DNA from: Leptospira kemamanensis
Lineage (GTDB): Bacteria > Spirochaetota > Leptospiria > Leptospirales > Leptospiraceae
Assembly (NCBI RefSeq): GCF_004769665.1
Contig: NZ_RQGG01000032.1
Span: 479,614 to 543,613 of the forward strand
Length of the DNA stretch: 64,000 nt
Direction: 5' to 3'
Positions 44,317 to 52,639 of the stretch are shown here, in pieces. The notes under the pieces were generated by a model. That model was not told where the DNA came from. It did not search any database and worked only from the letters and a program-made list of their open reading frames with translations. Made by a program: the position numbers and the translations under genes. The first letter of the stretch is position 1. Each line of letters opens with the position of its first letter.

Positions 44317-45708
44317 TTACACTTTGGTTTCTTTCCATTTCCCTTTCGTAAACAGCCACAGAGTATAAACTCCTACTGAAGTTTCCGAAATCATCATAGC
44401 CCAAAAAACTCCACTATAACCGAAATTCAAATATTTGCCTAAAGTATATGCCAGTGGAATTTGAATGATCCAAAAAAAGATAACATTGATTTTAGTAGGA
44501 GTCATTGTATCTCCAGCACCATTAAATGCCTGACTTGCCGCCATCCACCAAGCATAAATAAAGTAAGAATAAGAAACAATTCTTAGCCACTCCGATCCAA
44601 TCATAATCACAGTTGGATCAGAACTAAATATGGAAATGATTCCTTCACTATAAAAGAAATATATGATCGAAACAAGAATTAAGTAACCCATATTACAAAA
44701 TCCAGTAAACCAAACGGACTGCTCAGCACGATCCGGTTTACCTGCGCCAAGATTTTGACCAACGAGGGTGGCAACTGCATTCGACATTCCCCAAGATGGC
44801 ATCATGGTAAACATCATAGTTCGTAAAGCAATGGTTGCACCTGCAACGGTTTGACTACCGAATTCGGAGAGGATTCTCATAATAAAGATCCAAGATGTCA
44901 TTCCCACAATCATTTGTCCAATTCCACCCAAAGAAGTTTTGAGGATTCCAAAGATAGTATCCCATTCGATTTTCAAATGACGAACGAAAATTTTGATATG
45001 TTTTCCACCTTTAAACAACAACCAAAACTGAAACATAACACCGATTCCACGACCTATCGTAGTTGCAATCGCAGCTCCTGTGATTCCATAAGCTGGAATC
45101 GGACCCCAACCGAATATAAAAATAGGATCGAGTATGATATTGAATCCATTGGCAATCCATAATACTTTCATGGATATAGCTGCATCTCCTGCACCTCTAA
45201 ATACTGCATTGATCAAAAAAAGCAATATAATGACAATATTTCCACCTAACATCCATTGCATGTATTGATAACCTTCATTGAGAACCCATTCATCTGCTCC
45301 CATTAATGCCAGCAGTTCTTTGGAATAAATGATACCAGCAATTGCAAAAGGAATCGATGCAAAAATAGCAATCCATAGAGATTGGATGGCTGCAATTCCA
45401 GCCTTATCCATTTCCTTTTCACCAATTCTTCTTGCAACAATTGCAGTCACAGAAAATGACAAACCCATAGCAACCGAATACAATAAAAATAGATAAGTTT
45501 CTGTTAAACCAACTGTGGCAACGGCGGATGCACCCAAAGTTCCTACAAAATAAATGTCAACTACTGCAAAAACAGATTCTAACACTAGCTCCAATATCAT
45601 AGGAACTGACAGTAAAAAGATCGCTTTTTTAAGATTTACTTCAGTATAATCCTCTTCCGATCCAGATAGAGCTTTTTTTAAGTCATTCCACAAACTTGCA
45701 CTTGTCAT
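44317..45708 (-). CDS. MATE-family multidrug/sodium efflux protein
   Basis: The 463-residue protein has 12 transmembrane segments in two related halves, with MATE patterns such as IFLLSVPMILELVLESVFAVVDIYFVG at the start, VGQNLGAGKPDRAE after helix 7-8 and QAFNGAGDTMTPT near the C-terminus. It belongs to the NorM/DinF group. MATE proteins export cationic drugs or metabolites using a sodium or proton gradient. It follows the double SRPBCC gene by 25 bp and may be induced together with it through the ArsR-type regulator. Confidence 0.93.
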   Translation of the reverse strand: MTSASLWNDLKKALSGSEEDYTEVNLKKAIFLLSVPMILELVLESVFAVVDIYFVGTLGASAVATVGLTETYLFLLYSVAMGLSFSVTAIVARRIGEKEMDKAGIAAIQSLWIAIFASIPFAIAGIIYSKELLALMGADEWVLNEGYQYMQWMLGGNIVIILLFLINAVFRGAGDAAISMKVLWIANGFNIILDPIFIFGWGPIPAYGITGAAIATTIGRGIGVMFQFWLLFKGGKHIKIFVRHLKIEWDTIFGILKTSLGGIGQMIVGMTSWIFIMRILSEFGSQTVAGATIALRTMMFTMMPSWGMSNAVATLVGQNLGAGKPDRAEQSVWFTGFCNMGYLILVSIIYFFYSEGIISIFSSDPTVIMIGSEWLRIVSYSYFIYAWWMAASQAFNGAGDTMTPTKINVIFFWIIQIPLAYTLGKYLNFGYSGVFWAMMISETSVGVYTLWLFTKGKWKETKV

Positions 45709-45733
45709 ATTTTAAATTCCTAAAAATTGAATT

Positions 45734-46696
45734 CTATTTTGATAAATAGCCATTTAGTCTACTTAATGTTTGGTGAGCACCTTCAATCGCACCAAAGTTA
45801 ACTACCGCATTTCGTTTTTCTGGACTTGAGAATGCCATTTTCATTTTAATGATTGTATGGTTGTTTTTGGTTGGAGTAAACCAAATCTTCACGAAAAAGT
45901 CATCATCTTTTGTATCACTACCTGATCCATGATGGTATTCAAGGTATTCATTTTCCTGAATTGATTTATATTTGATTACATTCGGATATACTTTACCATC
46001 TTCACTCACCATTTTAAAGATCCATTCTCCACCTACTCTAAATTCCCTTGAATCAGTGGTTGTTGTGAACCCATTAGGTCCCCACCAGGACTGAATATGA
46101 TTTGAATCAGTAAACGCTTGATAAACTAAATCTAAAGGATGTGCTAATTCTTTTTCGATCACTAGCTCATTTGGGGAAGGCAAAGCTTCGGATTCGAGTT
46201 TTTCAAAACTTTGTGACCAACCTTCCTTCATACCTGATTTAGCAAATCCATCACGAATTTGATTGTTCATAAATTCTGTGATTAATATTACTTGAGTGAA
46301 GTTATCTTCTTCTTCAAACAATACTCGAAGTTTCGAATTAAGAATCGAACGATCACCTCTTACTCCAGCCATTTTTTGAACTTCTTTAACCCATTCTTCT
46401 GGATGTTCATCAACTAAATCACTCATCACAAAACTTTCATAAGGTGTAATTTCCAAAAATTTACCTACCACAGGATAGTCGATTCCTTCAGGTGACCTCA
46501 TAACAATTCGATATGATCCACCTACTTTAAAATCAAACTCAACTGTTGGATTTGAAAATCCTTTTGGACCCCACCATTTTTCAAGATGTAATGGATTCGT
46601 CCAAACTTCCCATACCAGTTTTAATGGTGCCTGAAATTTTCGTTCAATTCGTACGATTTTTTCCTCTAGTGTTACAATAACATTTGATTCAAACAT
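45734..46696 (-). CDS. double SRPBCC (AHSA1-type) protein
   Basis: The start is the ATG giving MFESNVIVTLEEK, with AAAGGA upstream. The 320-residue product holds two AHSA1/SRPBCC domains in tandem, each with the W-x-x-W-W-G-P-x-G-F motif (LEKWWGPKGFSNPT near residue 35 and IQSWWGPNGFTTTT near residue 208), and the matching VGGSYRIVM/VGGEWIFKM strands. Usually each domain is a separate gene next to an ArsR regulator; here two are fused. These domains bind hydrophobic ligands. It overlaps the ArsR gene by 8 bp. Confidence 0.9.
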   Translation of the reverse strand: MFESNVIVTLEEKIVRIERKFQAPLKLVWEVWTNPLHLEKWWGPKGFSNPTVEFDFKVGGSYRIVMRSPEGIDYPVVGKFLEITPYESFVMSDLVDEHPEEWVKEVQKMAGVRGDRSILNSKLRVLFEEEDNFTQVILITEFMNNQIRDGFAKSGMKEGWSQSFEKLESEALPSPNELVIEKELAHPLDLVYQAFTDSNHIQSWWGPNGFTTTTDSREFRVGGEWIFKMVSEDGKVYPNVIKYKSIQENEYLEYHHGSGSDTKDDDFFVKIWFTPTKNNHTIIKMKMAFSSPEKRNAVVNFGAIEGAHQTLSRLNGYLSK

Positions 46697-47051
46697 TCTT
46701 TTGATTCCTTTGCGATTTTTGAAGTTCCTTAAGATATTCATCAAGTCGATCCAATCGATCTTCCCATAACTTTTTATATTGTTGCAGCCATATATTCGCT
46801 TCTTCTAATGCTTCCACTTTGATTCTGCAAGGGCGATATTGAGCAGACTTTCCTCTCTCGATCAAACCAGCTTTTTCTAGTACTTTGATATGTTTGGAAA
46901 TTCCGGGTAAACTCATCTCAAAAGGTTCAGCCAATTCCAAAACGGTGGCTTCTCCCGAAACCAATTGCATCAGGATCTTTCTTCGAGTTGGATCCGCTAG
47001 GGCCTGGAAAGTGGAATTTAACTGTTCTTCCTTTTCTTCTAATTTTACCAT
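46689..47051 (-). CDS. ArsR-family transcriptional regulator
   Basis: The 120-residue protein has a winged helix-turn-helix: FQALADPTRRKILMQLVSGEATVLELAEPFEMSLPGISKHIKVLEKAGLIERGK. This is the ArsR subgroup often placed next to SRPBCC genes. There is no cysteine metal-binding motif (no CxC in helix alpha-3), so it does not look like a metal sensor. A perfect palindrome overlaps its ribosome-binding region, predicting autorepression and control of the four-gene operon. Confidence 0.92.
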   Translation of the reverse strand: MVKLEEKEEQLNSTFQALADPTRRKILMQLVSGEATVLELAEPFEMSLPGISKHIKVLEKAGLIERGKSAQYRPCRIKVEALEEANIWLQQYKKLWEDRLDRLDEYLKELQKSQRNQKNV

Positions 47052-47059
47052 TTAGCTAA

Positions 47060-47075
47060 TTAACCTTTTGGTTAA
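47060..47075. promoter_or_regulatory. palindromic operator overlapping the ArsR ribosome site
   Basis: TTAACCTTTTGGTTAA is a perfect 6+4+6 palindrome that ends nine bases before the ArsR start codon; on the minus strand it includes the AAGG ribosome-binding segment. A second small palindrome TTAGCTAA (47052-47059) adjoins it. This position fits an autoregulatory site for the ArsR protein. Confidence 0.6.
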
Positions 47076-47144
47076 ATAATAAAATGAGTAAAGAAACGTC
47101 AAGGGAATTTGGAAGCGAATTAGGATATTTTTGAAAGTGAAGGC

Positions 47145-47226
47145 GGTACACGATGGATATCCGTATCCCCACCCGATTGAGGGTGGGGTTCTAGACCCGC
47201 CACCCAATGCCTCCTCCGTATCACAA
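47145..47226 (+). repeat. dispersed structured repeat, copy B
   Basis: The second copy of the element at 43711-43792, same orientation. Here the second hairpin is a perfect CCCCACCC-GATTGA-GGGTGGGG and the first is GGATA-TCCG-TATCC. The two copies bound the ArsR/SRPBCC/MATE/DUF1801 operon as direct repeats. Confidence 0.8.
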
Positions 47227-47289
47227 CCGAACTCCCTAGAAAAGAATAATCCCAATTTTCCCTGTTTTAATTCCAAAAGGTTCACCTTT

Positions 47290-47552
47290 CAGCAATAGGA
47301 GCCGTAGAGAGCCACCAATGAATGAGGGTATTCAGGAATAATGCCCTTTGCCAGGGATCTGGAGGGCTTGGTCCCTGGACATTGTTAAATGGTCAGGGAC
47401 GGAAGCGAACGCGCACCCCGGAGGAGCCCGGTCACGTTTTCAAATGTTTGTTAGTTATCATTAGTTTGTGAGGCGCCTAATCTAAGCAATGCGAATCAAG
47501 TTACCAAGAGGTAATCCATGTTTGGATTTTAACATTGGTAACTTTTGTTTTG
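47290..47552 (+). ncRNA. possible plus-strand structured RNA in a gene-free stretch
   Basis: Between the ArsR and OYE genes (about 520 bp without a gene) this part is GC-richer than its surroundings. CCAGGGA (47351) can pair with TCCCTGG (47372), or GTCCCTG (47371) can pair with CAGGGAC (47394), but not both. It ends in a strong plus-strand terminator with no plus-strand gene ahead of it. The 5' end is a guess and no known RNA family fits. Confidence 0.3.
47499..47552 (+). terminator. strong terminator, plus strand (orphan)
   Basis: AAGTTACCAA pairs perfectly with TTGGTAACTT (10 bp), with an inner AATCCA/TGGATT hairpin, and is followed by TTTTGTTTTG on the plus strand. On the minus strand it would follow the OYE stop but with a poor U-tract, so it may serve both directions. 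Confidence 0.75.
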
Positions 47553-47575
47553 TTCTATTGATGAAAGTGGAAAGT

Positions 47576-48658
47576 TTACTTTACTTCAGCAAAAGGATAA
47601 TCGGTGTAACCTTTTTCACCTGGGGTATATAATGTTGTTTCATCAAAATTGACTAAAGCGATATTTTTTTGAAAACGAGTGACTAAATCTGGATTGGCTA
47701 AAAATGGTTTCCCAAATGCCACCAAATTCGCGTTACCTGATTCGATATCCTTTTCTGCGCGAATGGCATCATAACCACCACTTAGAATCAAAGTTCCTTT
47801 AAAATGATTTCGTATCGCAGACACGGTCTTTGGTTCAACAACAGGTGCACCCATTGAGGAATGATCCACCAAATGGATGTAAACAATTCCAATCTCTTTT
47901 AATTTTTCTGCGAGCAGTGAATATTCTTCGTGTGTTTCTGGAAATGGATACAAATCATTAAAAGCGCCGTAAGGAGACAGACGAATTCCTGTTTTTTCTT
48001 TACCGATGGCCGCACTCACTGCTTTAGCAACTTCTAATACAAAACGAATTCGATTTTCAATTGATCCACCATATTCATCAGTTCGTTGATTCGAAGAAGG
48101 ATGTAAAAACTGTTCCAACAAATATCCGTTTGCTGCATGAAGCTCCACTCCGTCAAAACCGGCTTCGATTGCATTTTTTGATGCACTTACAAATTCAGAG
48201 ATGGTAGATTGAATTTCTTCTTTTGACATTTCCTTCGGAACAGGATGATCTAACATACCTTTTTCATCTGTCCACATTTTACCTTGTGCGAGAATCGCAG
48301 ATGGACCCAACACTTTTGCGGATTTCGGTAAATTCAATTCATGTCCAATCCGGCCAGTATGCATCAATTGCACAAATATTTTACTCTCTTTCTTATGAAC
48401 TCTTTCGGTGACTTGTTTCCAAGCTGCGGTTTGTTCTTTGGAAAAAATTCCGGGGATTCTCGCATAACCAAGACCATTCGGTGATGGAGAGGTCCCTTCG
48501 GTGATGATGAGGCCAGCTTCAGCCCTTTGTTCGTAATACTTGGCTACAATCTCGCCTGGAATATTTCCAATGGACCTTGATCGTGTCATGGGGGCCATCA
48601 CCACATGGTTTTTTAATTCTAAGTTTCCTAATTTTGTTTTTTCGTACAATCGGTTCAT
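47576..48658 (-). CDS. Old Yellow Enzyme family alkene reductase (NemA-like)
   Basis: The start is the ATG giving MNRLYEKTKLG, with AAGGAA upstream. The 360-residue product is an FMN TIM barrel of the OYE family: APMTRSRSIGNIPGEIVAKYYEQRA near the N-terminus and HAANGYLLEQFLHPSSNQRTDEYGGSIENRIRF in the middle, with the His/Asn substrate pair in ELHAANGY. The C-terminal NLVAFGKPFLANPDLVTR phosphate site is normal. It reduces activated alkenes, nitro compounds or nitrate esters with NAD(P)H. It stands alone. Confidence 0.94.
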   Translation of the reverse strand: MNRLYEKTKLGNLELKNHVVMAPMTRSRSIGNIPGEIVAKYYEQRAEAGLIITEGTSPSPNGLGYARIPGIFSKEQTAAWKQVTERVHKKESKIFVQLMHTGRIGHELNLPKSAKVLGPSAILAQGKMWTDEKGMLDHPVPKEMSKEEIQSTISEFVSASKNAIEAGFDGVELHAANGYLLEQFLHPSSNQRTDEYGGSIENRIRFVLEVAKAVSAAIGKEKTGIRLSPYGAFNDLYPFPETHEEYSLLAEKLKEIGIVYIHLVDHSSMGAPVVEPKTVSAIRNHFKGTLILSGGYDAIRAEKDIESGNANLVAFGKPFLANPDLVTRFQKNIALVNFDETTLYTPGEKGYTDYPFAEVK

Positions 48659-48768
48659 ATCAATTCCTTCTTTGTTGCTGCAATATAGTAGACTATCCTG
48701 TATATCCATTTGATATAAAATAATTTGATGTTAAAGTATTTTTTTTTAAAAAAAATACCACTTTTTAT

Positions 48769-50787
48769 CTATAAATCGAAGCCTAGAATGGTGAGGTCAT
48801 CTTGGCGATCGATCCCATTTTGGAATTTGTTCAGAGTATGCAGTAGGTTGTCCTCAACTTGACTTAAGGGAAGATGGGTTGTAGATAATAGAAAATTGTG
48901 CAAACTCTCTTCTCCAAATTCTTCATTTTTAGAATTGAAGGCTTCGTAAACTCCATCCGTAAACACGAACAATCGATTTCCATTTTTAAAATGGAAGGTC
49001 TTCATTTCATAATGAGTTTGTTTTTTTAATCCAATCATCCTCCCTGTTTTCGCAAGAATCTCTCTTTTGCCATTCTGTAAAAGTACGGCAGCAGGATGGC
49101 CGGCGGATGCATATTGAATCGTTTGTTCTTTCAAGTCGATATCCAAAATCATCGCCGTCAACAAACTGTTTAGGGAAACAAAATTATCCATAAACTCTTC
49201 ATTAAATATTTCTAATACTTGATTGGGACCAAGTTCAAATTGTTTGATGGGATCATAAAGGCCTTTAATTGCCATCGTGATCATGGCTGCATGTACACCA
49301 TGCCCCGTGGCATCTGCAATCATAATTCTATACTTGGAATCTTTTAAACGAATGATATCAAAAAAATCCCCACCTACTTCGGATAAAGGGTAATATCGAT
49401 ACTCTAACTTTAGTTCATTGATCAATTCTGAACTCACTCGAATTGAATTTTCTTGGATGTTTTTTGCCACAAAAAGATCTCTTCGCATGGCGCTTAGAGT
49501 TTGATTAAGTTTTGATGTTCTTTCTTTTACTTTTTCTTCTAAATCTAAATTCGATCTTTCTAAATTTGCTTTCACGTTCGCTTCGGCAATTTCCTTTTCG
49601 CGAATGATCATATTGTAACGATCAGCTAAGGCAAAAGCAAGTAACATCATTTCTGCAACAGAACCATACTGTGGACCTTCGATGGTAAATACATTGGTAG
49701 GTATATAACCTAATGCTCTTAATGTGGAAATGATCAAAGCTAAAAACAAAAATGCAAATGCTAATAAGAAAAAATAGGCTATTCTTTGTTTTTTTAAGGA
49801 ACACATGACTCCGATCACCAAAATCCAAAGAGACGTGATGGAGTGACTGAAAACAAGCCATCGAATAAAAGTATCAAAGGAAATAATATATGCGATTGGA
49901 AGTAGGATTTGAAGAGCAATTACAATTAGATTGATTCGATCTAATTTGGGCAAAATCTCTTTTGTGTGTAAAAGATTACGCATAAAAATTAGAAATAAGA
50001 TCAAAACAACTGAGATCAATAAATTGATCGCATATTGGTCTAACCAAGGCGAATGTTTCCAGAAGTATTCAGACGCAATTCCATTATAGGCTGCAATCGT
50101 GATCGCAATACTCAAAACCACAAATACATATAAAAGATAACTTTCATCTCTAAGGATAAAAAATAAAAACAAATTGAAAACAATCATTGCAATCGCAATT
50201 CCAAAATACATCGCTTGCATCACATGATCGTCGATTTCATGTCGATCGTAATTTTTTTGCCGCCATAACTGAATTGGCAAATTGATTGAGTTAGGAGAAT
50301 TGACTTTTATGTAAACATCCGTAACGGAGTCTTTTCCAAAGCTGATAGGAAAAACAAAAAAACGTGATTGGTAAGGACGTAAGTTAGAGGGAACAATATA
50401 CCCGGAAGGGAAAACTTTGGTACCAGTATTTGTTTTTACGTATAAATCCAAAGTCTTTAATCGAGGATAGGTGACTACAATATCGGTTTGGATTTCTTCC
50501 TCTGTTGGGTTTTGGATTTTGATCTTCAACCAAAAGGTTGATTGGGAATAAGAAAAATTATATGCCTCTTCGGAAGAAGGATATTTTTGAAATTGATTTT
50601 GGAACTCATCTAATTGGACTTGGTTCCAGTTTGAGACTTGATTTTTATCTTCATAAACTAACATTGATTTTGCTAGATAAATCGGACTCTCACCTAATGA
50701 TGTCAAATTAATCATGGGGCTCTCTGCAAATACATGAGTCCAAGTGCCAAAGACAATCAGTGATACCAAAAATTTCTTAAAACACAT
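48769..50787 (-). CDS. membrane-bound SpoIIE-type phosphatase with 7TMR-DISM sensor
   Basis: The 672-residue protein has a signal peptide, then an extracytoplasmic 7TMR-DISM extracellular domain (FSYSQSTFWLKIKIQNPTEE and LKTLDLYVKTNTG) to about residue 180. Seven hydrophobic helices and a coiled coil (KEKIAEANVKANLERSNLDLEEKVKERTSKL-like region) precede the C-terminal PP2C domain from about residue 430, with GGDFFDI, ADATGHGVHAAM and FTDGVYEAF. It is a homologue of the phosphatase at the left end of the window with the classic DISM extracellular domain. Its target is unknown. Confidence 0.9.
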   Translation of the reverse strand: MCFKKFLVSLIVFGTWTHVFAESPMINLTSLGESPIYLAKSMLVYEDKNQVSNWNQVQLDEFQNQFQKYPSSEEAYNFSYSQSTFWLKIKIQNPTEEEIQTDIVVTYPRLKTLDLYVKTNTGTKVFPSGYIVPSNLRPYQSRFFVFPISFGKDSVTDVYIKVNSPNSINLPIQLWRQKNYDRHEIDDHVMQAMYFGIAIAMIVFNLFLFFILRDESYLLYVFVVLSIAITIAAYNGIASEYFWKHSPWLDQYAINLLISVVLILFLIFMRNLLHTKEILPKLDRINLIVIALQILLPIAYIISFDTFIRWLVFSHSITSLWILVIGVMCSLKKQRIAYFFLLAFAFLFLALIISTLRALGYIPTNVFTIEGPQYGSVAEMMLLAFALADRYNMIIREKEIAEANVKANLERSNLDLEEKVKERTSKLNQTLSAMRRDLFVAKNIQENSIRVSSELINELKLEYRYYPLSEVGGDFFDIIRLKDSKYRIMIADATGHGVHAAMITMAIKGLYDPIKQFELGPNQVLEIFNEEFMDNFVSLNSLLTAMILDIDLKEQTIQYASAGHPAAVLLQNGKREILAKTGRMIGLKKQTHYEMKTFHFKNGNRLFVFTDGVYEAFNSKNEEFGEESLHNFLLSTTHLPLSQVEDNLLHTLNKFQNGIDRQDDLTILGFDL

Positions 50788-50852
50788 TTGAGTTTTGAAA
50801 TGAATTCTTCTTTTTAGAATAAGGTTTCATTTTCCTAATGTTCATTTCCATA

Positions 50853-52595
50853 CTAATGAGTTTGGAACAAATCCAATGCATAGAGATGTTGGTCTTTTGT
50901 GAAAAGGGAAATTCCATGAAAACTGGTACTCAATCCAAGCGGACCTTGTAAGATATGACGACAAAGGATTTCACCCTTGGTTCCTAGTAAAATCACTTCC
51001 ACTTGGTCTTTTTCACTATACTCATCAAAACAGGAAAGAAGGACAATCGAATGTTTTCCATCAAACGTATAGGTTTGTAATACTTCCGACTGGATTGGAT
51101 AGTTTGAAAGTAAGTTTCCTTTTGTATCTAAGATCACAATCTCTCGGTAGTCATTTGTGATGAGAATCGTTTCGTCAGTAATCAAAATGGGAGTTTTATT
51201 TGTCCCAAAGGAATGGGGACCCAATGTATCGGAAGAAGAAAATTCAAGTTCTTTGATGATTTCTAAATCATGGTTAAGAAGATACGATTTCTCCCAAGTG
51301 AATGGCATCAAAATTCCATGGGCAAACTCTAAAGGTGGAGTTGCTAACGTGAATAAAAGTTCTACACCTGAATCTTTTTGATCATAAAAACGTTTTTGCT
51401 TTCCTGATTGGATATCATCTACAATCGAATAATAATAATAAAAATGGAATTGGGAATCAATGAAGACGGGATGGAAATCCGATTTGTATTGGAAAACAAC
51501 TTCTGCCTTTTCGTTCTGAGCAAACACACCTTTCACAGTATGGAATAGGATGACATCCGTTTCGGTGGCAAAGGCTTTTCCAGTAAACGGCTCGTTGTGA
51601 GCGGATTTGATTTTGTGAATGAGTTGTTTTTGATCTAAATCATACACATGAATTTCATTGGCATGTGGAAGATATAATCTTCCAAACAAAATCGAAAATT
51701 GAAAATTATGTACAATTCGATTTTCAGATACATCTCGTTCTTCCGTGGAGAGAATTTCATAACAACGAAAGGCAAGTGGAATCGACAAAAGGAGATTTCC
51801 TTTTAAATCAAAAAGTAATAATTCGTTTGGACGATTGAGTTTGGAATAATACTCAGAACCTTTTTGGTATCCTTGGTAATAGGCAAGATAACCCGAATGA
51901 TAAAAAAGATAGGGAATCCCAATTCCTTCTCGAAAGGGAGATTTCACTGTATGTTTCCAAGTTATGTTTTTGTTTTTGAAATCATAACCATACAAGGTAT
52001 AGGTGGATGTTTTTTCCGTAAGAACAACAAAGTAATCGATCCCAATCCACTCCGTATACAAAATTGTTTCTTCGGAATCAAAAGAAACTAAACATTCACT
52101 TAAACTTGGAAATCCTCTCTCAGCTAATTCAAAATACTCTTTTGGGAATTTAGTTTTGTACCATTGGCGGATCCAACGTTTAGCTGTGCTAGTAAGTCGC
52201 GTCTCCCTGGTTTCGAAAAGACGTTTTAGTCCTAGTTCTTCCTTTGTAGAAATTCGTTCTAATATTTCCTCCACAAAGAAATAAGGAAATTGAGATTCAA
52301 AATGAGCAAGTAAACCAGTGATGTCGGGACTTCGAATCAAATCGGAACGCGATTTGTCCAGAAGTTCAGCAGTTTGTTCGTAATACTCAGGATAGGTGGA
52401 ACGCGGATCACCAGTGCCCTTCACTCGGATCCACCAATAGTGGTGACAGTCTTGGCATTCATAAATCTCATTGTATGGAGTCAGTGCAACTCCCACAATG
52501 TCTACCGTGGAAAAATGAGGGGTTTGGTTTTCCTCTTGGATTGGTTCCAATCGGGAAAATGTTTTTTCACCTTTTTGACAAAACAGACATGCCAT
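50853..52595 (-). CDS. cytoplasmic zinc-finger plus beta-propeller protein, unknown function
   Basis: The 580-residue protein starts MACLFCQKGEKTF and has a four-cysteine zinc site (CLFC at residues 3-6 and CQDC at about 49-52). No signal peptide is present. Beyond about residue 160 it has repeated short strands (for example YTLYGYDFKNKNITWKHT, LLLFDLKGNLLLSI, IHVYDLDQKQLIHKI, LVILDTKGNLLSNY) that look like a PQQ-like beta-propeller of seven or so blades. Such propellers bind partners; no catalytic site is visible. It is divergent from the histidine kinase. Confidence 0.62.
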   Translation of the reverse strand: MACLFCQKGEKTFSRLEPIQEENQTPHFSTVDIVGVALTPYNEIYECQDCHHYWWIRVKGTGDPRSTYPEYYEQTAELLDKSRSDLIRSPDITGLLAHFESQFPYFFVEEILERISTKEELGLKRLFETRETRLTSTAKRWIRQWYKTKFPKEYFELAERGFPSLSECLVSFDSEETILYTEWIGIDYFVVLTEKTSTYTLYGYDFKNKNITWKHTVKSPFREGIGIPYLFYHSGYLAYYQGYQKGSEYYSKLNRPNELLLFDLKGNLLLSIPLAFRCYEILSTEERDVSENRIVHNFQFSILFGRLYLPHANEIHVYDLDQKQLIHKIKSAHNEPFTGKAFATETDVILFHTVKGVFAQNEKAEVVFQYKSDFHPVFIDSQFHFYYYYSIVDDIQSGKQKRFYDQKDSGVELLFTLATPPLEFAHGILMPFTWEKSYLLNHDLEIIKELEFSSSDTLGPHSFGTNKTPILITDETILITNDYREIVILDTKGNLLSNYPIQSEVLQTYTFDGKHSIVLLSCFDEYSEKDQVEVILLGTKGEILCRHILQGPLGLSTSFHGISLFTKDQHLYALDLFQTH

Positions 52596-52639
52596 ACTAA
52601 GAAGGAGTTTAGTTAGATCTCATTTTTACACTTGGTCAA

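Noticed and set aside
47052..47285. A 77-residue minus-strand frame upstream of the ArsR gene
   Set aside because: It runs through the dispersed structured repeat and the operator and has no recognisable protein features.
47391..47430. GGTCAGG followed by GGAA, reminiscent of SRP RNA helix 8
   Set aside because: The conserved AGCAG side and the closing pairs of the tetraloop are absent, and GTCCCTG/CAGGGAC pairing is stronger, so it is not a 4.5S RNA.
43066..47576. Genomic island or prophage at tRNA-Gly
   Set aside because: No integrase, recombinase, phage or plasmid gene is present and the genes are an ordinary operon; only the repeats suggest mobility.
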